Shown: positions 8,772-18,630 of the stretch, in pieces
Layout of the letters: every line of letters begins with the position of its first letter
Position numbering within the stretch: position 1 is the first letter of the stretch
Assembly: GCA_945901025.1 (NCBI GenBank)
Contig: CAMDJW010000006.1
Coordinates: 62,001 to 126,000 of the forward strand
Source of the DNA: Spirosoma fluviale
Lineage (GTDB): Bacteria > Bacteroidota > Bacteroidia > Cytophagales > Spirosomataceae
Direction of reading: 5' to 3'
Length of the DNA: 64,000 nucleotides
The notes under the pieces: model-generated
The model's input: the letters and a program-made list of their open reading frames with translations, nothing else
Database searches by the model: none
Told to the model about the DNA's origin: nothing
Position numbers and translations under genes: made by a program

Positions 8772-8802
8772 AAAAATGGCCCTAAAATTTAGGGCCATTT
8801 TT
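8772..8802. terminator. Bidirectional rho-independent terminator
   Basis: A perfect 11-bp stem, ATGGCCCTAAA/TTTAGGGCCAT, has a one-base centre and is flanked by A- and T-runs. It lies between two convergent genes and can terminate both. Confidence 0.85.
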
Positions 8803-8803
8803 G

Positions 8804-10666
8804 TTATTTTTCTGAAAGCTCTAGCCATCTGGCTTCTTTTTCTTCCTGAGCGTTTTTAATTTCTTCAATTTGAGTGGCCCATTGGCTTAATATTTGAAAG
8901 TCCTCATGACCTGCATTCAATTGTTCAATGAGGCTTTGTTTTTTAAGTTCAAGGTCTTGTATTTCTATTTCTAATGTTTCAAATTCCTTTTGTTCTTTGA
9001 AACTTAGTTTACTCACCTTGGTTTTTGAATTCTCCGTGGTTGGCGCTTTCACGGGACTAGGTTTATTGGCCCCCGAATTATTTTCTGTTTGATTCTCCAA
9101 TGAAATTCGATAATCAGTATAATTTCCATTAAAGAACTTAACTTCCCCTTCTCCTTCCACTAGGATTAATTGGTCCACCAAATTATCCATGAAATAGCGA
9201 TCATGTGAAACCAAAAGAAGACAACCTTGAAACTCCGATAAAAAATCTTCCAGGAGTTGGAGTGTATCTAAATCCAGGTCATTGGTCGGCTCATCCAAAA
9301 TTAAAAAATTCGGATTTTTGACCAACACACGCATGAGTTGTAAACGCTTTTTTTCACCACCAGAAAGTTTCTCTACACGCGTATATTGCTGAGCGGTAGG
9401 GAATAAAAATTTACTTAAAAATTGGCTCGGACTTAGCGATTCATTTTTACCGTAAGGGATAACTTCTGCTATTTCCGTGATGGTATCGATGACTCTTTGC
9501 TCAGGCTTGAAATCAAAAGGAATTTGGGTATAATAACCAATCACTAATGTTTCACCTGGATCGATGGTTCCAGCATCTGGTTTTTCTAAACCGGTAAGGA
9601 GTTGGAGAAATGTGGTTTTTCCTGCCCCATTTTTGCCAACGATTCCTATTCGGTCCTTTTTCTTAAAGGTATAAGTAAACTCATTGATGATTTTTTTGTC
9701 CCCCCACGCTTTTTGAAGCCCGTTGATTTCAATGATTTTATTTCCTAGTCGGGACATTTGAATGTTTAGCTCCAATTTGCTGTCATCCAGTTTCTTGTGA
9801 GCCATTTCATCGATTTCAGTAAATGCATCGATTCGGTATTGCGCTTTGGTTCCCCTTGCTTTTGGTTGCTTACGCATCCATTCGAGTTCCTTGCGGTACA
9901 GGTTTTTTGCTTTGGATATGCTACTCGCCTCTGATGCTTCTCTTTCGGCCTTCTTTTCTAAGAAATAGGCGTAATTGCCCTCGTAGGTATATAGGGCGCC
10001 TAAGGCAAGCTCAAACATTTTATTGCATATTTTATCTAGAAAATAGCGGTCGTGTGAGACGACTAAAACGGTCACATTGGGGCCTGAAAGAATTCCTTCC
10101 AGCCATTCAATCGTTTCAATATCCAAGTGATTGGTAGGCTCATCCAAGATCATGATGTCTGGACTTTCAATCAATAATTTGGCCAGTGAAAGTCGTTTCT
10201 TTTGACCTCCGGAAAGCGTGGATACTTTTTGGTCTCCATCGGGAATGCCTAACCTAGTAATGATTTGTTTAGCCCTTGCCTCATAATCCCAAGCATTGTT
10301 TAATTCCATTAAGGCAAAGGAGTCTTCTAACTCCTTAGGGTCGCCTGAAAGCATGGCCTTTTCATAGGCTTTAATGGCAACGGCGGATGGTAAATCATCT
10401 GAAAAAAGGTAATTTAGGACCTCTTCTTTTTCAGAAAAAACGGGATTTTGCGGTAGGTATCCGACACGTATACCTTTACGGATGGATATTTTTCCATCGT
10501 CAGGCGTTTGCATTCCCATCAATGTTTCCATTAATGTAGTTTTACCGGTTCCGTTTTTGCCAATGAGGGCTACTTTTTCACCTTTTTGTAGGCCAAAGAA
10601 CAGACTTTTAAAGATCCATCTTTCTCCGATGTTGCGTGAAACATTTTCCGCCGATAAGTAATTCAT
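8804..10666 (-). CDS. ABC-F family ATPase (Uup-like)
   Basis: This is a soluble tandem ATPase of 620 aa without membrane segments. It has two Walker A motifs (GKNGTGKTT, GKNGAGKTT), two signatures (LSGGQKKRL, LSGGEKKRL), two ILDEPTNxLD Walker B motifs and an inter-domain linker rich in Lys/Arg. The C-terminal ~90 residues (LSFKEQKEFETLE onward) form a charged coiled coil typical of Uup. ABC-F proteins act on ribosomes; Uup-type members are also linked to DNA recombination. It is the third gene of the glyA-tatC-ABC-F operon, 23 nt after tatC. Confidence 0.9.
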   Translation of the reverse strand: MNYLSAENVSRNIGERWIFKSLFFGLQKGEKVALIGKNGTGKTTLMETLMGMQTPDDGKISIRKGIRVGYLPQNPVFSEKEEVLNYLFSDDLPSAVAIKAYEKAMLSGDPKELEDSFALMELNNAWDYEARAKQIITRLGIPDGDQKVSTLSGGQKKRLSLAKLLIESPDIMILDEPTNHLDIETIEWLEGILSGPNVTVLVVSHDRYFLDKICNKMFELALGALYTYEGNYAYFLEKKAEREASEASSISKAKNLYRKELEWMRKQPKARGTKAQYRIDAFTEIDEMAHKKLDDSKLELNIQMSRLGNKIIEINGLQKAWGDKKIINEFTYTFKKKDRIGIVGKNGAGKTTFLQLLTGLEKPDAGTIDPGETLVIGYYTQIPFDFKPEQRVIDTITEIAEVIPYGKNESLSPSQFLSKFLFPTAQQYTRVEKLSGGEKKRLQLMRVLVKNPNFLILDEPTNDLDLDTLQLLEDFLSEFQGCLLLVSHDRYFMDNLVDQLILVEGEGEVKFFNGNYTDYRISLENQTENNSGANKPSPVKAPTTENSKTKVSKLSFKEQKEFETLEIEIQDLELKKQSLIEQLNAGHEDFQILSQWATQIEEIKNAQEEKEARWLELSEK

Positions 10667-10689
10667 ACGATTGTGTTAGTTGAATTCAA

Positions 10690-11562
10690 TTAAGAATTCG
10701 ATTCAAGGGCTTCTTCCCTCATTTTTTTTCTTAGGACTCTTCCAGATACCCAGATACTGATTTCATACAATCCTAAAAGTGGAAATGCCACTAATAGTTG
10801 TGAAATCACATCAGGTGAAGGGGTGATGATCGCTGCGACAATTAAGATCACAATCATCGCATGCTTTCTATATTCCCTCATGAAAGAAGGAGTTAGAATA
10901 CCTACTTGGGATAACACAAAAGCCACCATGGGAAGCTGGAATGTTAATCCACACGCAAGTGTAAGCATGGACAATAAAGAGATATAATCATTAACGTCAA
11001 ATTGATTTTGAATCGTTGCATCCAATTTAAAATTGGCTAGGAAGTTGATCGCCATAGGAGCTACCACATAATAACCAAAGGAAACCCCCATGAAAAATAA
11101 GGTGGATACCCAGAAAACAGCTCCCTTGGCAGCTTTTAATTCCTTGTTTTTTAAACCGGGCTTAATAAATCTCCAAAGCTCAAAAAATGCATACGGGAAA
11201 GAAAACAATAGGCCCACAATAATGGATTGAGTCAATGCCATCATAAACTGACCCGAAACCTCTCTACTTTGTAAGATGAAGTCCGCTTTTTGCATGCATA
11301 AACTACTCCAACCCGTGATGTCGGCTAAATGACAAAGCACTAAATTGGTCGCAAAATCGACTTTCGTTGGCCCCATGATAATGGTACCAAAAATCTCATT
11401 TCTAAAAATCCATGCGGCAATCGTAAAGATCAAAATCGCAGCGATGGATCGCATGATGTGCCAACGTAACTCCTCTAAATGGTCTAGAAACGACATTTCA
11501 GTCCCATCTTTCTCTTCTACGTCGTCATCAAAATCATTTTCCCAGTCTTGGTCTGTGGCCAT
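10690..11562 (-). CDS. tatC: Sec-independent protein translocase TatC
   Basis: This is the six-TM core receptor of the twin-arginine translocase, 290 aa, which recognises RR signal peptides of folded exported proteins. The family signature FLDHLEELRWHIMRS follows an acidic N-terminal extension of about 22 residues, and conserved blocks FELWRFIKPGL and ITPSPDVISQ are present. The first periplasmic loop is longer than in E. coli, which is common in Bacteroidota. TatA/TatB genes are not in the window. It lies 8 nt after glyA in the same operon. Confidence 0.95.
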   Translation of the reverse strand: MATDQDWENDFDDDVEEKDGTEMSFLDHLEELRWHIMRSIAAILIFTIAAWIFRNEIFGTIIMGPTKVDFATNLVLCHLADITGWSSLCMQKADFILQSREVSGQFMMALTQSIIVGLLFSFPYAFFELWRFIKPGLKNKELKAAKGAVFWVSTLFFMGVSFGYYVVAPMAINFLANFKLDATIQNQFDVNDYISLLSMLTLACGLTFQLPMVAFVLSQVGILTPSFMREYRKHAMIVILIVAAIITPSPDVISQLLVAFPLLGLYEISIWVSGRVLRKKMREEALESNS

Positions 11563-11570
11563 ATGCTATC

Positions 11571-12863
11571 TTATAAATAAAGTGGGAATTGTTTAACCCA
11601 CTCGTTAACTTCTCCTTTAATCTGTTTTAAAACAGATTCATTATCATGGTTCATGAGGGCTTTGTCGACCATGTCAACAATCTGGCTCATGTCATTTTCT
11701 TTTAATCCACGTGTGGTCATTGCAGCGGTACCCACTCGCATTCCTGAAGTCACAAATGGCGATTTATCATCAAATGGAACCATGTTTTTATTGATGGTAA
11801 TGTCCGCTTGAATTAATGTGTTCTCAGCTAATTTGCCACTTAAACCTTTGGGTCTTAAGTCAATCAGCATTAAATGATTGTCAGTCCCGCCCGAAATAAT
11901 ATCATATCCTTTGCTTAAAAAAGCTTTTGCCATCGCTTGCGCATTCGATTTAACTTGTTGGGCATATTGTCCAAATTCAGGAGTCAATGCCTCTCCAAAT
12001 GCGATCGCTTTTGCTGCAATAACGTGCTCTAAAGGACCTCCTTGTGTTCCAGGAAATACAGCACCATCAAGACAAGCCGACATCATTTTTAATTCACCCT
12101 TCATCGTTTTGAATCCAAAAGGATTCTCGAAATCATTCCCCATCATAATTAAACCACCACGAGGTCCTCGTAAAGTTTTATGTGTGGTTGTCGTTACAAT
12201 ATGGCAATGCTGCATCGGGTCGTTCAATAAACCCTTCGCGATTAAAGCGGATGGATGTGAAATATCAGCTAATAATATGGCACCTATTTTGTCTGCAATA
12301 GCTCTTAAACGGGCATAATCCCAATCACGAGAATAGGCGGAAGCTCCACAAATTAATAATCTAGGATTTTCTTTCAAGGCAGTAGCCTCTACTTTATCCC
12401 AATCAATTAAACCTGTTTCTTTTTCAACGCCATAAAAAAAGGCTTGAAAATATTTACCTGAGAAGTTGACCGGCGACCCATGAGAAAGGTGTCCCCCATG
12501 TGCCAAATCAAATCCTAAAATTTTATCTCCTGGATTTAAAAACGATAAAAAAACGGCTGCATTTGCTTGCGCGCCCGAGTGAGGCTGCACATTAGCCCAT
12601 GTGGCACCAAATAATTTTTTGGCACGTTCGATGGCAATTGTTTCTACGACATCGACTACCTCACAACCTCCATAATATCTTTTTCCAGGTAAGCCTTCTG
12701 CATACTTATTAGTCAAAACACTTCCTTGTGCCTCCATTACCTGAGGGGAAGTAAAGTTTTCCGAAGCAATTAATTCGATGCCGAATTCTTGTCTGTGTGC
12801 TTCTTCGCTAATTAATGAAAAAATTTCAACGTCTCGCTGGGTGGGAAATGTGCTAGCAGCCAT
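11571..12863 (-). CDS. glyA: Serine hydroxymethyltransferase
   Basis: This is a PLP-dependent cytosolic enzyme of 430 aa that interconverts serine and glycine with tetrahydrofolate, supplying one-carbon units. The PLP lysine is K229 in [14 protein letters not shown]. Other conserved stretches are [26 protein letters not shown] and PHSGAQAN. Length is normal for the family, slightly longer than E. coli GlyA. It is the first gene of the operon with tatC and the ABC-F gene, and is divergent from the dsbD-like gene. Confidence 0.97.
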   Translation of the reverse strand: MAASTFPTQRDVEIFSLISEEAHRQEFGIELIASENFTSPQVMEAQGSVLTNKYAEGLPGKRYYGGCEVVDVVETIAIERAKKLFGATWANVQPHSGAQANAAVFLSFLNPGDKILGFDLAHGGHLSHGSPVNFSGKYFQAFFYGVEKETGLIDWDKVEATALKENPRLLICGASAYSRDWDYARLRAIADKIGAILLADISHPSALIAKGLLNDPMQHCHIVTTTTHKTLRGPRGGLIMMGNDFENPFGFKTMKGELKMMSACLDGAVFPGTQGGPLEHVIAAKAIAFGEALTPEFGQYAQQVKSNAQAMAKAFLSKGYDIISGGTDNHLMLIDLRPKGLSGKLAENTLIQADITINKNMVPFDDKSPFVTSGMRVGTAAMTTRGLKENDMSQIVDMVDKALMNHDNESVLKQIKGEVNEWVKQFPLYL

Positions 12864-12984
12864 GTAATAAATGTGGATTGAATTTCGTTTTAAAAAGTTT
12901 AAAATTACGAATTTTTAACGGAATAGAAAAACGATCATTCCCCATTTTTGAATAAATATCCCATGAGGTTCCGCTATTTTTTGT

Positions 12985-12992
12985 TAATTTTG
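12985..12992 (+). promoter_or_regulatory. Bacteroidota -7 box (TAATTTTG) for the dsbD-like gene
   Basis: TAATTTTG matches TAnnTTTG and lies 44 nt before ATG 13037, inside the 173-bp divergent region with glyA. No clear -33 TTTG is seen. Confidence 0.45.
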
Positions 12993-13036
12993 ATTCTTTA
13001 AAAAATAAGGGCGGGGCGCTTTTAAAATTATAGAGA

Positions 13037-15010
13037 ATGAAACTGAAATTAATCATTTTGCTTTTCTTGGGTTTTGTGGGATTTACTGGCATGGCCCAAA
13101 AAATCACTCCGGCTAAATGGTCATGGACTTTGTCGCCAACGAACCCTACGGTGGGCCAGACGGCTGAAATTATATTTAAAGTAAAAATCGATAAAGGCTG
13201 GTACTTATATTCATCCGATTTCGACAAGGAATTGGGGCCTGTAGTTACGACCATTAAGATCAAAGAAAACCTTGGAGTATCTGTTGACGGACCTCTACGA
13301 GCCATCAATCCACATTCAAAATTCGATAAAGAGATTTGGAACGGAACGTACACCTATTTCACGGAGGAAGCGGAATTTCGACAAACTGTAAAAATCACCT
13401 CAGATTCTTGGAAGATTGACGGATCTTACGATTCGCAAACATGTTCGAATGAGAGCGGTTTGTGTGTGCCAATTAAAGGCCCATTTCTGATAAGTTCTAA
13501 CCTAAGCGGATCTTCTACTCCAGAAGATTCAAAAAAAAAAGCCTCTAATTCAACCGCAAAAATAATAGTACCAGAGGACGATCAGTCTTTATGGCAGTTT
13601 TTTTGGTTGGCGATGGGCGCTGGTTTGCTGGCCTTACTGACGCCTTGTGTCTATCCTCTAATTCCTATGACGGTTAGTTTTTTTACGAAACAACAAGGAG
13701 GCAAAAAACTGGCTTTTCTTTATGGTTTCTTCATTGTCCTCATTTATGTCTTCTTTGGCACCATTTTAGCATTTTTTGCGGGGGCTAGTTTTGCTAATTT
13801 TTTAAGCACACATTGGATTCCAAATCTTTTGTTTTTTGTCATTTTTATTCTTTTTGGTATTTCCTTTTTGGGTGCATTCGAAATTGTGTTGCCTTCTAGT
13901 TTGGTTAACAATGTAGATGCGAAATCTGATAAAGGAGGATTGTTAGGGGTATTCTTCATGGCATTTACGCTGGTTTTAGTGTCATTTTCTTGTACGGGAC
14001 CATTAGCCGGATCCATATTAATTGCCTCATCTCAGGGAGTATTTCTGAAGCCCATTATTGGCATGCTAGGGTTCTCATTAGCCTTCGCCATTCCATTTAC
14101 CATATTTGCTATTTTCCCAGGATTCATGCAAAAAATGCCTAAATCTGGCAATTGGATGAATGAAGTCAAAGTGGTGTTAGGCTTTTTAGAAATTGCCTTA
14201 GCCTTTAAGTTTTTAAGTGTGGCCGACCAGGTGTATCATTGGCATTTATTGGATCGCGAAATATTTCTAGCTATTTGGATTGCTATATTTACCGCATTAA
14301 CCTTGTATTTATTTGGTAAGATTTCCTTGCCTCATGATGGACCTAGCGGGAAATTATCTGTTCCCCGTGCGCTTTTTGCCACGGCTTTTCTTGCCTTCGT
14401 TATTTATTTAACTCCAGGAATGTTTGGCGCTCCATTAAAGGGTTTATCTGGTTGGTTGCCTCCCATGTCAAGCCAGGACTTTAAGGGTACTTCGCAGGTA
14501 AATGATCCAAATGCCGATGCATCAAAAACTTCTTCCTCGGTTAAATACAGCGAATTTTTAAAACTACCTTTGGGGCTCAATGGATTTTTTGATTTTGATG
14601 AAGCCAAAGCTTATGCTCAGAAAGTAGGCAAGCCCTTGTTTATCGATTTCACTGGACATGGTTGTGTAAACTGCAGGAAAATGGAGGAATATGTGTGGTC
14701 TGACCCAGCAGTATTGTCCATTCTGAAAAATGATTATGTCATCGTCGCGCTTTATTGTGATGACAAAACGGAACTCCCGGAAAATAAATGGTATGTTTCA
14801 AAAGTCGATGGCCAAGAAAAAAAGACCTTGGGAGATCAAAATTTAGATTTTCAAATTTCTCGATTTAATTCAAATGCCCAACCTCATTATGTTCTGTTAG
14901 ACCCTAGAAAGGACGCTGCTCCTATGGTTCCACCCGTCGCTTTTGATGCGGATATTAATCATTTTATTTCGTTTCTTAAAAAAGGAATTGACGCCTATAA
15001 ATCAAAGTAA
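13037..15010 (+). CDS. DsbD/CcdA-like thiol:disulfide interchange protein
   Basis: This is a transmembrane reductant conduit of 657 aa. A signal peptide (FTGMAQ) is followed by an N-terminal DsbD-alpha-like domain (~22-165), eight TM segments (~185-475) with the paired membrane cysteines C204 (TPCVYP) and C319 (SCTGP), and a C-terminal thioredoxin-fold domain with C543-V-N-C546. It carries electrons from cytoplasmic thioredoxin to periplasmic thiols. This could keep apocytochrome cysteines reduced for the Ccm system, which here lacks visible CcmG/CcmH. The start of the next gene lies 2 nt after its stop. Confidence 0.92.
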   Translation: MKLKLIILLFLGFVGFTGMAQKITPAKWSWTLSPTNPTVGQTAEIIFKVKIDKGWYLYSSDFDKELGPVVTTIKIKENLGVSVDGPLRAINPHSKFDKEIWNGTYTYFTEEAEFRQTVKITSDSWKIDGSYDSQTCSNESGLCVPIKGPFLISSNLSGSSTPEDSKKKASNSTAKIIVPEDDQSLWQFFWLAMGAGLLALLTPCVYPLIPMTVSFFTKQQGGKKLAFLYGFFIVLIYVFFGTILAFFAGASFANFLSTHWIPNLLFFVIFILFGISFLGAFEIVLPSSLVNNVDAKSDKGGLLGVFFMAFTLVLVSFSCTGPLAGSILIASSQGVFLKPIIGMLGFSLAFAIPFTIFAIFPGFMQKMPKSGNWMNEVKVVLGFLEIALAFKFLSVADQVYHWHLLDREIFLAIWIAIFTALTLYLFGKISLPHDGPSGKLSVPRALFATAFLAFVIYLTPGMFGAPLKGLSGWLPPMSSQDFKGTSQVNDPNADASKTSSSVKYSEFLKLPLGLNGFFDFDEAKAYAQKVGKPLFIDFTGHGCVNCRKMEEYVWSDPAVLSILKNDYVIVALYCDDKTELPENKWYVSKVDGQEKKTLGDQNLDFQISRFNSNAQPHYVLLDPRKDAAPMVPPVAFDADINHFISFLKKGIDAYKSK

Positions 15011-15012
15011 AT

Positions 15013-15459
15013 ATGTCTTGGGGAGCCTATTCAGGAGTAATGATTGCCACAGGATTAAAATTTATTGCCGGGCCAATAACCGGATTTGGCCTTGGATTAA
15101 CCTGGTATGAAACGGTTATTTTTACTTGGATTGGAGCCATGCTGACGATCTCACTCACCTTGAGCATGGGCAAATTAGTCATCGGTTTTATCAGTCGATT
15201 CAGAAAGAAGAAAGCTATTTTATTTTCAAAGCGAGTGCGTTATGCCGTTCAGATCTGGCAAAAATTCGGCATTAAAGGGATTGCAGCGCTTACTCCACTT
15301 ATTTTTACGCCGATTGGCGGAAGTCTATTAGCTTTATCTTTTAAGGTTTCTTTGCCGCGAGTCCTCTTTTTTATGGCCATTTCATCCCTATTGTGGGCCT
15401 TGTTATATACGGGGGCGATTTACCAACTTACTTTTATTCGCGAGTGGTTTGGGCAATAA
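15013..15459 (+). CDS. Small multi-spanning membrane protein of unknown function
   Basis: This 148-aa protein has about four hydrophobic segments and a basic cytoplasmic loop (RFRKKKAILFSKRVR). The block ALTPLIFTPIGGSLLAL faintly recalls the small multidrug export-related family (PF06695), but I do not claim the match. It begins 2 nt after the dsbD-like stop, so the two are co-translated, and a hairpin terminator follows at once. The pairing suggests a role with the thiol reductase, or membership of its operon only. The function is unknown. Confidence 0.7.
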   Translation: MSWGAYSGVMIATGLKFIAGPITGFGLGLTWYETVIFTWIGAMLTISLTLSMGKLVIGFISRFRKKKAILFSKRVRYAVQIWQKFGIKGIAALTPLIFTPIGGSLLALSFKVSLPRVLFFMAISSLLWALLYTGAIYQLTFIREWFGQ

Positions 15460-15460
15460 A

Positions 15461-15486
15461 AAAGCCGGATAAACCGGCTTTAAAAT
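15461..15486. terminator. Hairpin terminator after the dsbD-like operon
   Basis: An 8-bp stem, AAAGCCGG/CCGGCTTT, with a 5-nt loop lies between convergent genes. The U-tract is short. Confidence 0.65.
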
Positions 15487-15501
15487 ATGGGATGGGAAAG
15501 A

Positions 15502-15750
15502 CTAATTTCCTTGATTGATACTTTTTCCACTAAACATTTTCTCGCGAAGTGCGTTCGCTTTTAACTCTAATTCCGGCTTAGCGTCATATTTATTTTTTAA
15601 CTGAACCGCTGCACTATCTGGATGAACTCCATAAACATAAGCCTCGCCTTCATTTAAATCTTTTTGCTTGATGGTATTGTTCTTTTGATAGTCACAAGCC
15701 GTCGCCATAAAGGCTAAAGCTATAATCGGAAGTAATTTTTCTAATTTCAT
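15502..15750 (-). CDS. Small lipoprotein (82 aa)
   Basis: The signal peptide has lipobox MATAC (Cys19) and is followed by a short polar domain of about 63 residues (DYQKNNTIKQKD, GVHPDSAAVQLKNKY). It should be an inner- or outer-membrane-anchored lipoprotein. I recognise no family. It stands alone between the terminator and pepF, with a leader of about 75 bp shared with no other gene. Confidence 0.7.
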   Translation of the reverse strand: MKLEKLLPIIALAFMATACDYQKNNTIKQKDLNEGEAYVYGVHPDSAAVQLKNKYDAKPELELKANALREKMFSGKSINQGN

Positions 15751-15826
15751 TCTCTTGTTAGGACAAATTGTTAGTACAAAAATAAGGCCAAATTTTGTAT
15801 TAAAAAAGTCTATAAGCTTCTAAGTC

Positions 15827-17557
15827 TTAGCTTTCCTCTAAATTTTTGATTTTCTCTGATAAAAATGACATTAATTCGGCGATATACCCCTCGCTAAAAT
15901 TAAATTCGATCCCTGCTTTTGCATAAATTGATTTGATAGGTTCTGTGTAACCTACTGATAGTGCCTCCAAATAATTAGCTAGTGCAAGTTGTGGGTTTTG
16001 GCAATAATTTCTCCAAACCGCCAATGCACCTAATTGAGCTATCGCATATTCGATGTAATAAAACGGCACTTCGTATAAATGTAATTGCTTTTGCCAAACA
16101 TGGGATTTTATTTCTTCTAATCCGGTCCAATCAGTCATCTGATCCGCAAATCTGGCCAATATTTCATTCCATTTTTCTTCTCTTTGAGTTAAGGTATGGT
16201 CAGGATTTTCATAGATCCAATGTTGGTATGCATCGATCGTCGCCACCCAAGGCAAGGTTTCTAGAATATCTTCCAAGTGTTTTATTTTGGCTCTTTTGGC
16301 ATCTTCCGGATTTTCAAAGTAGATATCCCATTCATCCATTGTGATTAATTCCATGCTCATGGAGGCAAGTTCAGCGACCTCCGATGGAAAATTTCGGAAT
16401 GCATTTAGGGAAAGTTCCTTCGTTAAAATGGAATGGACCGCATGTCCGCCCTCATGCAATAAAGTAACCATGTCTCGCACTTGGCCTGCGGCATTCATGA
16501 AGATAAAAGGAAAACCAGTTTCTTCTAAGGGGTAATTATATCCCCCAGGATTTTTACCTTTTCTTGAGTCTAAATCAAAGCGATCTAGTTTCACCATTTC
16601 TCTTAGACAATCTCCTAAAAATGGGTCGAGATTATCAAAAACCCGAATCGTTTTTTCTAATAACTCTTCTCCCGTTTTAAAGGGTTTCAATGGTTTGCGA
16701 CCTAAGGGGTCCACTGATTTATCCCAGGGTCTGAGCAAATCTAAACCCAATGCCTTTTTCCTTTTGGAGGCTAATTCATTTAAAATGGGTTTGATTGTTT
16801 TTTCTACGGCCTCATGAAACTCAAAGCAATCGGCCGGAGAATAGTCAAATCTACCTAGGCTTGCAAAAGAAAAATCCCTAAAATTTTCAAATCCAGCTTG
16901 TAGGGCAACTTTATTTCTCTTGCCTATTAGTTCACTATAAAGCGAATTTAATTCATCTTTGATACTGAGTCTTTTGGCCGCAACTTTCTGGTAAACGGAT
17001 TCTCTGATATCTCGATCGGTCGACTCTAAATAGGCGCTGGCTTGTTGGAGCGTCTTTTCCACCCCGTCAATTTCCACCATCAGCGCTCCGGTTAACGCAC
17101 CATATTGGGATTCTAAATTTTGTAATTCTGTAAATAAGGGGATGTTTTCCTCCCTAAAAATTTCAATTGATTTTCTGATGCTTCTCACCATAATCGAAAA
17201 GCCTTTCGTGTATACTTGGTCTGATAATCCGGAATCAATCACTTTTTTATTCCAAGCATCATCAAAGACAGAGGCATTGGGCATAATTTCATTGACAAAT
17301 TGCTGATAGCTTTTTTGTAAATTTTCGTTTTGATTGTCGCAGGACATTTTGATATAACGCCAAGCAAAATTTTCAGAAAGATAGCTTTCAAGCTCAGATC
17401 GGTTCTTGCAAAAATCCTCGAGTGAATTTAAATCAATAATTTCTTGTGCACTTAACTTTTCAAAATAGGGCAAAACACTTTCCCATGTGCTTAAAGAAAA
17501 GTCCTGGGGCAGTAAAGTTCGATGGATTATTTGAGGGGTGACCGTACGTTTTATCAT
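15827..17557 (-). CDS. M3-family oligoendopeptidase (PepF-like)
   Basis: This is a zinc metallopeptidase of 576 aa without a signal peptide, so it is cytoplasmic. It should cleave short peptides during protein turnover. The zinc motif is H368-EGG-H372 (LLHEGGHAVHS), with the downstream Glu ligand in the PSEVAELASMSME region. Overall layout matches M3B oligoendopeptidase F. It is the last gene of an apparent four-gene minus-strand run, 13 nt after the reductase gene. Confidence 0.9.
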   Translation of the reverse strand: MIKRTVTPQIIHRTLLPQDFSLSTWESVLPYFEKLSAQEIIDLNSLEDFCKNRSELESYLSENFAWRYIKMSCDNQNENLQKSYQQFVNEIMPNASVFDDAWNKKVIDSGLSDQVYTKGFSIMVRSIRKSIEIFREENIPLFTELQNLESQYGALTGALMVEIDGVEKTLQQASAYLESTDRDIRESVYQKVAAKRLSIKDELNSLYSELIGKRNKVALQAGFENFRDFSFASLGRFDYSPADCFEFHEAVEKTIKPILNELASKRKKALGLDLLRPWDKSVDPLGRKPLKPFKTGEELLEKTIRVFDNLDPFLGDCLREMVKLDRFDLDSRKGKNPGGYNYPLEETGFPFIFMNAAGQVRDMVTLLHEGGHAVHSILTKELSLNAFRNFPSEVAELASMSMELITMDEWDIYFENPEDAKRAKIKHLEDILETLPWVATIDAYQHWIYENPDHTLTQREEKWNEILARFADQMTDWTGLEEIKSHVWQKQLHLYEVPFYYIEYAIAQLGALAVWRNYCQNPQLALANYLEALSVGYTEPIKSIYAKAGIEFNFSEGYIAELMSFLSEKIKNLEES

Positions 17558-17570
17558 GTATATTTTTGTT

Positions 17571-18629
17571 TTAATCTAAATTAATCACAACCCCTTCACT
17601 CATCGGATGAGCCACACAGGTTAATATATATCCTTTTTTAATTTCATTATCGGTGAGTCCGTCTTCTTCGTCCATGATCACTTGTCCGCTGGTGCATAAT
17701 CCCATACAGGCCGTACACATTCCTGCTTGGCATGAATAAGGGATGTCGATATCCGCTTCCAAAGCAGCCTCTAATATAGTTTCACTCGGCAAGACGGTTA
17801 CAGTATGTGTTTTTCCTTCAAAGATCAAGGTAACTTCTTGGGATTTTAAGCTTCCATCTTCCTCTGCTTTTTCTGTTTCCTCGCTCACAGTAGATAAAAA
17901 TAATTCTTTTAAAATATGTTTTTCTGGGACATCAAACATGGCCAATGATTTTTCTACTTCGCTCATCATTCCAGCGGGTCCGCATAAATAATAAAAGGCC
18001 TTAGGTATGTCGATGCCAAACTCTTGTTTTAAATAAAAAACCATGGATGCTTGGTTGATACGCCCCTTAAAACCAGGCCATGTGTGAGAGGGCTGGCTGA
18101 TGACATGTATCAGTTTGAATCGGGAACTATGTTGGGATTCCAGGGATTCTAATGCTTTTTTGAAGATAATTTGTTGTTCATTTCTCGACCCATAAATCAA
18201 GTATATGTTAGCCTTAGGCTCGGAATGTAACACGGTTTTGATCATGGAGAACAAGGGAGTAATCCCAGATCCAGCAGCCACAAAAACATAGGTTTTGGTC
18301 GAATCAGCCTGGGGATCAATCAAGAAATTGCCCATGGGCTCGATGACTTCCAAACTATCGCCCACCTTTAAATGGTCACATAAATAGTTGGACACAAGGC
18401 CCCCTTCAATCCTTTTGACAGTAATGGCAGGCGAGGTATCCGTTTTAGGAGATGAGGAAAGTGAATAACTTCTCCTGATTTTTTGACCTTCTATTTCCGG
18501 AATAAGCGTAAAAAACTGACCCGATATATACGATATGGTATTATGTATCGGATGCCAAAAATGGATGGTTTTGGTGTCAACGGTTTCTTCCGTAATCTCC
18601 TTTATGGTCAAATGTAATCTCTGATTCAT
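17571..18629 (-). CDS. PaaE-like ferredoxin-NAD(P)H oxidoreductase
   Basis: This is a three-domain electron-transfer flavoprotein of 352 aa. It has an FAD-binding barrel with RRSYSLSSSP, an NAD(P)-binding domain with GSGITPLFSM, and a C-terminal plant-type [2Fe-2S] domain with CQAGMCTACMGLC plus a distal Cys (YILTC). Relatives feed electrons to multicomponent oxygenases such as phenylacetyl-CoA epoxidase, but no oxygenase subunits lie nearby. ATG 18629 is chosen over the ORF-track start at 18683 because it lies 1 nt after the stop of the upstream hydrolase gene. Confidence 0.88.
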   Translation of the reverse strand: MNQRLHLTIKEITEETVDTKTIHFWHPIHNTISYISGQFFTLIPEIEGQKIRRSYSLSSSPKTDTSPAITVKRIEGGLVSNYLCDHLKVGDSLEVIEPMGNFLIDPQADSTKTYVFVAAGSGITPLFSMIKTVLHSEPKANIYLIYGSRNEQQIIFKKALESLESQHSSRFKLIHVISQPSHTWPGFKGRINQASMVFYLKQEFGIDIPKAFYYLCGPAGMMSEVEKSLAMFDVPEKHILKELFLSTVSEETEKAEEDGSLKSQEVTLIFEGKTHTVTVLPSETILEAALEADIDIPYSCQAGMCTACMGLCTSGQVIMDEEDGLTDNEIKKGYILTCVAHPMSEGVVINLD

Positions 18630-18630
18630 A

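Noticed and set aside
11878-12318. 146-aa plus-strand ORF antisense to glyA
   Set aside because: It lies fully within the conserved PLP domain of glyA with no independent motif.
12853-13353. 166-aa minus-strand ORF over the dsbD start
   Set aside because: It overlaps the well-supported dsbD-like signal peptide and N-domain and has no family features; it is a shadow ORF.
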